A stretch of DNA of 64,000 nt. It comes from Sesamum alatum. Its lineage: Eukaryota > Streptophyta > Magnoliopsida > Lamiales > Pedaliaceae. How positions within the stretch are numbered: position 1 is the stretch's first letter; each line of letters starts with the position of its first letter. The notes beneath the pieces are model-generated. The model saw only the letters and a list, made by a program, of their open reading frames with translations. It had not been told where the DNA came from and did not search any database. The DNA is taken from assembly GCA_034509735.1 (NCBI GenBank), contig JACGWO010000012.1, positions 25,077,188 to 25,141,187 of the forward strand. Direction: 5' to 3'. Positions 59,301 to 64,000 of this stretch are shown here, piece after piece. Position numbers and translations under genes: made by a program.

Positions 59301-60866
59301 ATAAAAAGTTCAACCTTATACGCCTCTCTATTTTATCAGAAACAAGAGTGACCTCCACCTCACTAAGAACGAGCTTTTATCAAGGTGAACATTTTTCAAA
59401 ATCTATTGTGGTTGTCTTCAAGGTTAAGTCCATAAAGGAGATATCATCTACTTAAATGACCTTGACATGTCTTTCTTGATCTCGAACAGATGTTAAAGTC
59501 TATAGCACATATTGCAACACAAGTTACATGGAGAAAAAGGGCAAGGATAGTGAGGGAGAAAGTAATTCTTCATTTCCCATGACTTGCTATGGAACAGTAA
59601 ATTAGTATCTTGCCAGAAAACTATATAAAATATTTCCCACGCTGTCCTGAGGGAATCATTTTCAAGTTTCTAGTTTTCCATTAGGCACACACAAATGTCA
59701 TGCTTTATTATCTTTTATTTCTTTCATGCAGTTTTCACGTGAAACAGTAGTCCATGATGCTCTCTTTTGGTTCAAACGTAGTATAAACAATTCAACTTTT
59801 TATTGCTGCAAGTATGTCTGCGCAGCTAGCATTTTCCTCAATACCTCACCACAGGCCGCATCCTCTTCAGTAGGTTTAGCGACCATAAGAAAATACCCCT
59901 TCTAGCAGGTCTAATCAGCCTACAGCTAATTGGCCTCATTTTACAAATGGTGACAATAACTCAAGCCATGAACCATATAAGAACTGCACAGTTTGCAGTC
60001 CTTGCACTGCACATCACAATAAAGAAGGAAACAGGCAGAGGCTACATACGTCTGACCTCCTTTCTTTTAGAAATAGAAAAAATAACAGGACCTTGACAAG
60101 AAAGAAAAGGAATCAAAAAATTGGCCATGGTAAACAAGATGGTCTTCTCATCTTTTCTCACAAGAAGCTTTCATCTGTATCCTCAATACTGTTTTGGTCA
60201 AGATAAATTTCCTTATTTACAACTGTTATACAAATTTATATTCTCGGTGCAGAAGGTCTGAAGCCCTCACCATGGCAAAACACTACATCACATTAGACAC
60301 AATTTGGACGAACACATGCTAGGAAAACCTATGCAATCCCAACACAAACACCTTAGATGATAACATATCTTAGGGGCAACTACATAATTAACACATCAGC
60401 AACTTCTTCAAAAACATATCATTTTGCAGTAATTCCAAATTAGATATGATCTAGTCACTTTCTAACCACAAAAATAATTCATGTACATATAACTGCACAT
60501 AAGTCTTAAAAACAAAAACAAAAAAAACAATCCGAGTCCTTCAACAAATCCCAAAATTTCAAGCCCGACGCACCCAGAACTAACACTGCCACCAAATTCC
60601 ACTTCCACAAAAACTAAAAGCCGAGAAAAGCAACATTTGAACCCAAAAAAGGAAAAACATGATCCTTACTAAATCTCAGAAGCAAGTTCCCATTATGCGT
60701 AATTTCGAAAACCAGAGATCAAAATCAGAAAGAATAAAGAAACAAACAGACACAAACAATTAACTCAAAAATCACAGAACAAACAACCAATCTCGAGTTC
60801 CACACGCATTGTAAACCCAAACACAAGAGAAAGAAAGATACCTTTATGCTCTAAAGCAATCATCAT
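56379..60866 (-). CDS. ERI-type 3'-5' exonuclease with GRF zinc finger
   Basis: Four exons (60842-60866, 57894-58492, 56963-57138, 56379-56832) with agreeing phases encode 417 residues. A disordered N-terminus is followed by a DEDDh exonuclease domain: FVVIDFEATCDKEKNPHPQE supplies Asp147 and Glu149, VVTWSNWDCRVML supplies Asp245, and AHCGLDDAKNTARLL supplies His302 and Asp307. All five metal-binding and catalytic positions are present. The C-terminus carries a GRF zinc finger (YCYCGVTSSK ... GPKQGSLFFGCG ... CQYFEW), which binds nucleic acid in other proteins. This domain pair resembles animal ERI2; ERI1 relatives trim structured RNAs such as histone mRNA, 5.8S rRNA and siRNAs. The substrate in plants is not known. 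The first intron is about 2.3 kb; the first exon encodes only MMIALEHK. A 141-nt in-frame candidate cassette exon lies in the second intron (57262-57402). An alternative start is the ATG at 58481. Confidence 0.88.
57262..57402 (-). other. Candidate in-frame cassette exon in the ERI-like gene
   Basis: Between the exons ending at 57894 and starting at 57138, both phase 0, a 47-codon open stretch runs from an acceptor (CATGATTAG/GTAATC) to a donor (CCTCAG/GTGCCTG), also phase 0. It reads VIICYESGIPRQRDLRKPKW then FVSYAEMFRCYLEENC and NTYYVTFGRPQ. The frame stays open for about 35 more codons past the donor. Inclusion would insert 47 residues after residue 208, between the conserved TGIQQIQ and VDRGVTLSEA motifs. 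I recognise no family. It may be alternative splicing or an exapted or decayed sequence. Confidence 0.35.
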
Positions 60867-63800
60867 GTTTCTGAATAAAATTAAGATCCGCGAGCAAGAA
60901 CATCAGATCTCCCTCTTCAGTTCCCTCTCTGCAGATAACAGTTCATACACAGAAGAAAACATCAAAATCACGCAGCCCAACAGCATACCTATACCCAAAT
61001 CAATATACATACAGATATTTTTCACATACAGAACGAGGGTTTGAGATTTGGGGTGGGGTGGGTACCTTCTTGCTCTTGCGAGTTGGGAGAGAGAGTGAAA
61101 CTGGAGAAAAGCGTTTTTTGTTGCGAGGTATAAGATGGTTAGGTTTGGCGTTAATTAATTCATTAACACGCAATTTAACGCTTCTTTCAAAAACACATTT
61201 TCATTAACATAAGTATAATATATTTTATTTTATTTTTATTTTTTTTAGAATACATCCGTATTCTTAAAATAAACAACATACTATTACAATGTTCAGTACA
61301 CAATACAATAATGAGTAAATTACAGTCGCCTCTCATAAGGTTTTACATAATTAAAAATACTTTATCGTTGTTTGAAAAAATTACAAACACCCCCATGAGG
61401 TTTGTAATTTTTAACCAAATGCGTGAACTGTCCATTTTACCCTTAAACTTTTGGATTAAATTATAAAAGAATCAATCGAAGCAAATTGCATTATTACTCC
61501 TCTGTGTGATAAACTTAAGAAACCTCTCCATGCGCATTGTAGTCCCAAAAAAATTCAAAAAAATTTAAGAATAATTCAGTTTGCATGAGGGCATTTTGGT
61601 CAGTTCACTCATAAAAATAGATGGAAATGAGTTATTTGTTAGACGTTACAAATCAGGAAGGTATTTATAATTTTTCAAACAAATATGAGGTATTTATAAT
61701 TATGCCAAATTTTAAGGAAAGTACCTGTAATTTATCCTACAATAATACTTCTAAATTAATCAACTACTTCACAGCAAATAAAGAAACATCATACACATAT
61801 AACTTCAAATAACTATTTATTAAGTGAGGTTTCAAATAATTAGTTATGGTTGTGTTTACTAAAATATCCTCAAATATATTTTTTTTTTAAACAAAAGAAC
61901 CATATTTCATCACTTGATTTTATTAATATTTTTTTTATTTATGCGTATTTAAAATTAATATATTTTATAAATTCCAATGGATTTTTTTTATTTCCTTTAT
62001 CTTTTATTTAATTATATAAATATAACAAAAAATCTGGTTACGTGCACGCGTCAAGTATGCTATAATTACTAATGAAAAATATTGATTATCTGTTTTTCCA
62101 ACTTCATTAAAGTTCCTTCAATTATAACTTATTCATGATCAAGTTAAAAAAATTGAAATTTAAACTTAACAAGAATAAATTAAATCAAAATCAAAGTTAT
62201 ATTTTTTGACCATTTGTTTTTTTTCCCCTTTTATTTTACACTTTCAAGGAATGGTCTAACAAATATGAAAATTAATTTATACCCTACCTGAGATCTTTGT
62301 GAAGAGGAGAGGACCACCAACTTTGGATATTTCTCATATTAGTGGTGTTGGTGAAATATCAATGTATGTATATGGGAGAAAATATTGATTTTTATTAATA
62401 TCTTGTAGGTATAAATGTCAAATATTATTAATTACTGTGACTAAGTTCGTAATACATTCAGTGTTTTTGTATACTAAATGTATGAACGACTGTTGTATAT
62501 TCTTTATTTTTTGAAAAACGGGTATATATATAACATTTAACTAGCAAACACTAGAATCAATATTTAATTTGTTGGTCAATTAAACCAAGTTTCTATATAT
62601 GTATTGTTTCATTTTTATTTTGGAAAATGAAATTTTTGGCGATGTTAGAATTGAACTTAATCAACTCGGGATCTCAATTATTTTTCATTTTGGACGAAGT
62701 ATATTTAGTTATCCATATATTAGTTTTATTAGTAGTTCATTAATGCAAAAAAAAAAAGTAAAATGGGAGTTTTAATCCATCGAATCATAATTTTTGACAT
62801 TATTCGGAAAAAGAAAGCAAAATTTTATCGAAAAATCAATTGTGTATTTGAAAAATGAATTTCACAAAAGTCAAGTATGCGTACCAAAAACTCACTTTCT
62901 TTTTGGGTAAGGCAATTTACCCCCGTGTTATTGAAAAAGTGTAAAAAAGCTCATGTGAAAAAACAAATTATATACATAAAAAAAAATCTATGCTTTTAGA
63001 AATGATGCAATGTACTCCCACGAGCTAGTGGTGTATTACACACGCTCATTCTGCGATTTTTTATCATTTTGAATAATAAATTATTTTTTATATCTTAAAT
63101 TTTGAATAATTAGATTTATTTTACTATCGATCTATCGTTTAATGTGACTTTATTTAAACGAATGGCTAAGATTAAACATAATTAATGGTCTAGATTTAAA
63201 CATATTATATATATATAACATGCTACATAAATATATATATGTATATATTATCTATTTAGATTAATTGCTTGGTCTGTCCTATATGGTGTTTACCATTGCA
63301 GAGTACAAATCAGATAAACAAGTGAAATTACCGATTTGGGCACAAATAAGACAAATACTTATTTGGAGTACAATTTGTTTATGACGAAAATAAGGCATTA
63401 ATTTGAAAAACAAATGGGATGATTTCTAGCAAATTTTTAGATTACTATAAAACCCTAATTTATACAAGAACTACTATAAATATTCATATCTGAATATATA
63501 ATATTTATAATTATTATTTCGATCATATTCTTTCTCGATCTCCACCAATATTTTCCACATAAATATCATCTAGTACGACCTAAATCAACTCAAACAAAAA
63601 TATTCCAAAACAATACGAATGAAAAATGACCAAACTTTGTGAATAATATCAAAGCAATTAATATCAACCATCAAAACTTGATAATTATCGAACTACCATT
63701 TTCACATTACTAAAAGGGACTAAATGTATGTCTTGATCTGTTTGCATTTGTTTCAATCTACGTAAGCTTTGATTCTTGGTTACGGCAAGTAAGAAATCTA

Positions 63801-64000
63801 ATCTTGATTTCTGGACATTAATCCTTAAAAACTGTAGTAAGTTGTAAAGATTCTAACTGTTACACGTATACAAACACAATCTTTCTCGACGAGTTTGTAA
63901 GCAAATGTAAGAAAAGGACCACCATTGAGAAAGCATTGCATGTCACGTCCGGGATGGCAATTCCCCTAGAACTCCTACAAAGCTTACTCGGAATCAGTAC
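60867..64000. other. ERI-gene promoter and gene-free right edge
   Basis: The ERI-like gene promoter and leader occupy about 60867-61150. A full MITE (61313-61737) follows. From 61740 to 64000 the DNA is very AT-rich, with no convincing gene, RNA gene or assignable repeat. The last about 250 bases are slightly GC-richer and could belong to a gene beyond the window, but no exon is recognised. Confidence 0.5.
61313..61737. mobile_element. GGGTAAATTAC-family MITE, copy D
   Basis: It starts GAGTAAATTACAGTCGCCTC and ends AAGTACCTGTAATTTATCC. It is flanked by a perfect 9-bp duplication TACAATAAT (61304-61312 and 61738-61746), the cleanest in the window. Internal family words: CATGAGGTTTGTAATTTTTA, CATGAGGGCATTTTGGTCAG. 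Confidence 0.88.

Overview
This is a stretch of nuclear DNA from a flowering plant, most likely a core eudicot. Coding exons are short and interrupted by AT-rich GT-AG introns. The products are plant or chloroplast proteins: a photosystem II maintenance protein, a tapetum bHLH factor and an LNK clock co-activator. The spaces between genes are filled with small non-autonomous transposons. The exact species cannot be read from the window. I see no bacterial, organellar or viral segment, and no rRNA, tRNA gene or CRISPR array.

Eight protein-coding genes can be rebuilt exon by exon with matching splice phases. They are (1) the 5' part of the RNA polymerase III second-largest subunit (minus, 398-3291, running off the left edge); (2) MPH1, a thylakoid proline-rich protein (minus, 4487-6476); (3) a large 53BP1-type tandem-BRCT protein (plus, 8093-16724); (4) the bHLH factor ABORTED MICROSPORES (minus, 19369-21798); (5) a small LNK-family circadian co-activator (minus, 26926-29381); (6) the cilia-associated CFAP20/BUG22 protein (plus, 38234-40651); (7) THO complex subunit 1/HPR1 (minus, 41427-54432, 22 coding exons); and (8) an ERI-type 3'-5' exonuclease with a C-terminal GRF zinc finger (minus, 56379-60866).

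The long intergenic stretches (16.7-19.4, 21.8-26.9, 30.3-37.8 and 60.9-64 kb) carry transposon debris. It includes a MITE family starting GGGTAAATTAC with 9-bp target duplications (at least five near-complete copies plus relatives), a tRNA-derived SINE with a 16-bp target duplication, Helitron-like ends with a GC-rich hairpin, a second MITE family nested in the first, a TTGCAA-rich CACTA-like segment, and a three-copy tandem array of about 0.5 kb units.

The genes do not form a pathway and are ordinary euchromatic neighbours. In Arabidopsis the LNK3 and CFAP20-like loci lie close together, and so do LNK4 and MPH1, so the order MPH1 - LNK - CFAP20 probably reflects ancient microsynteny. I did not find a convincing new biological system. 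The most interesting leads are an in-frame 141-nt candidate cassette exon that would split the exonuclease domain of the ERI-like gene, two GC-AG introns, an initiator-plus-9-nt microexon arrangement at the start of HPR1, and a perfect 14-bp E2F palindrome just upstream of the BRCT gene.
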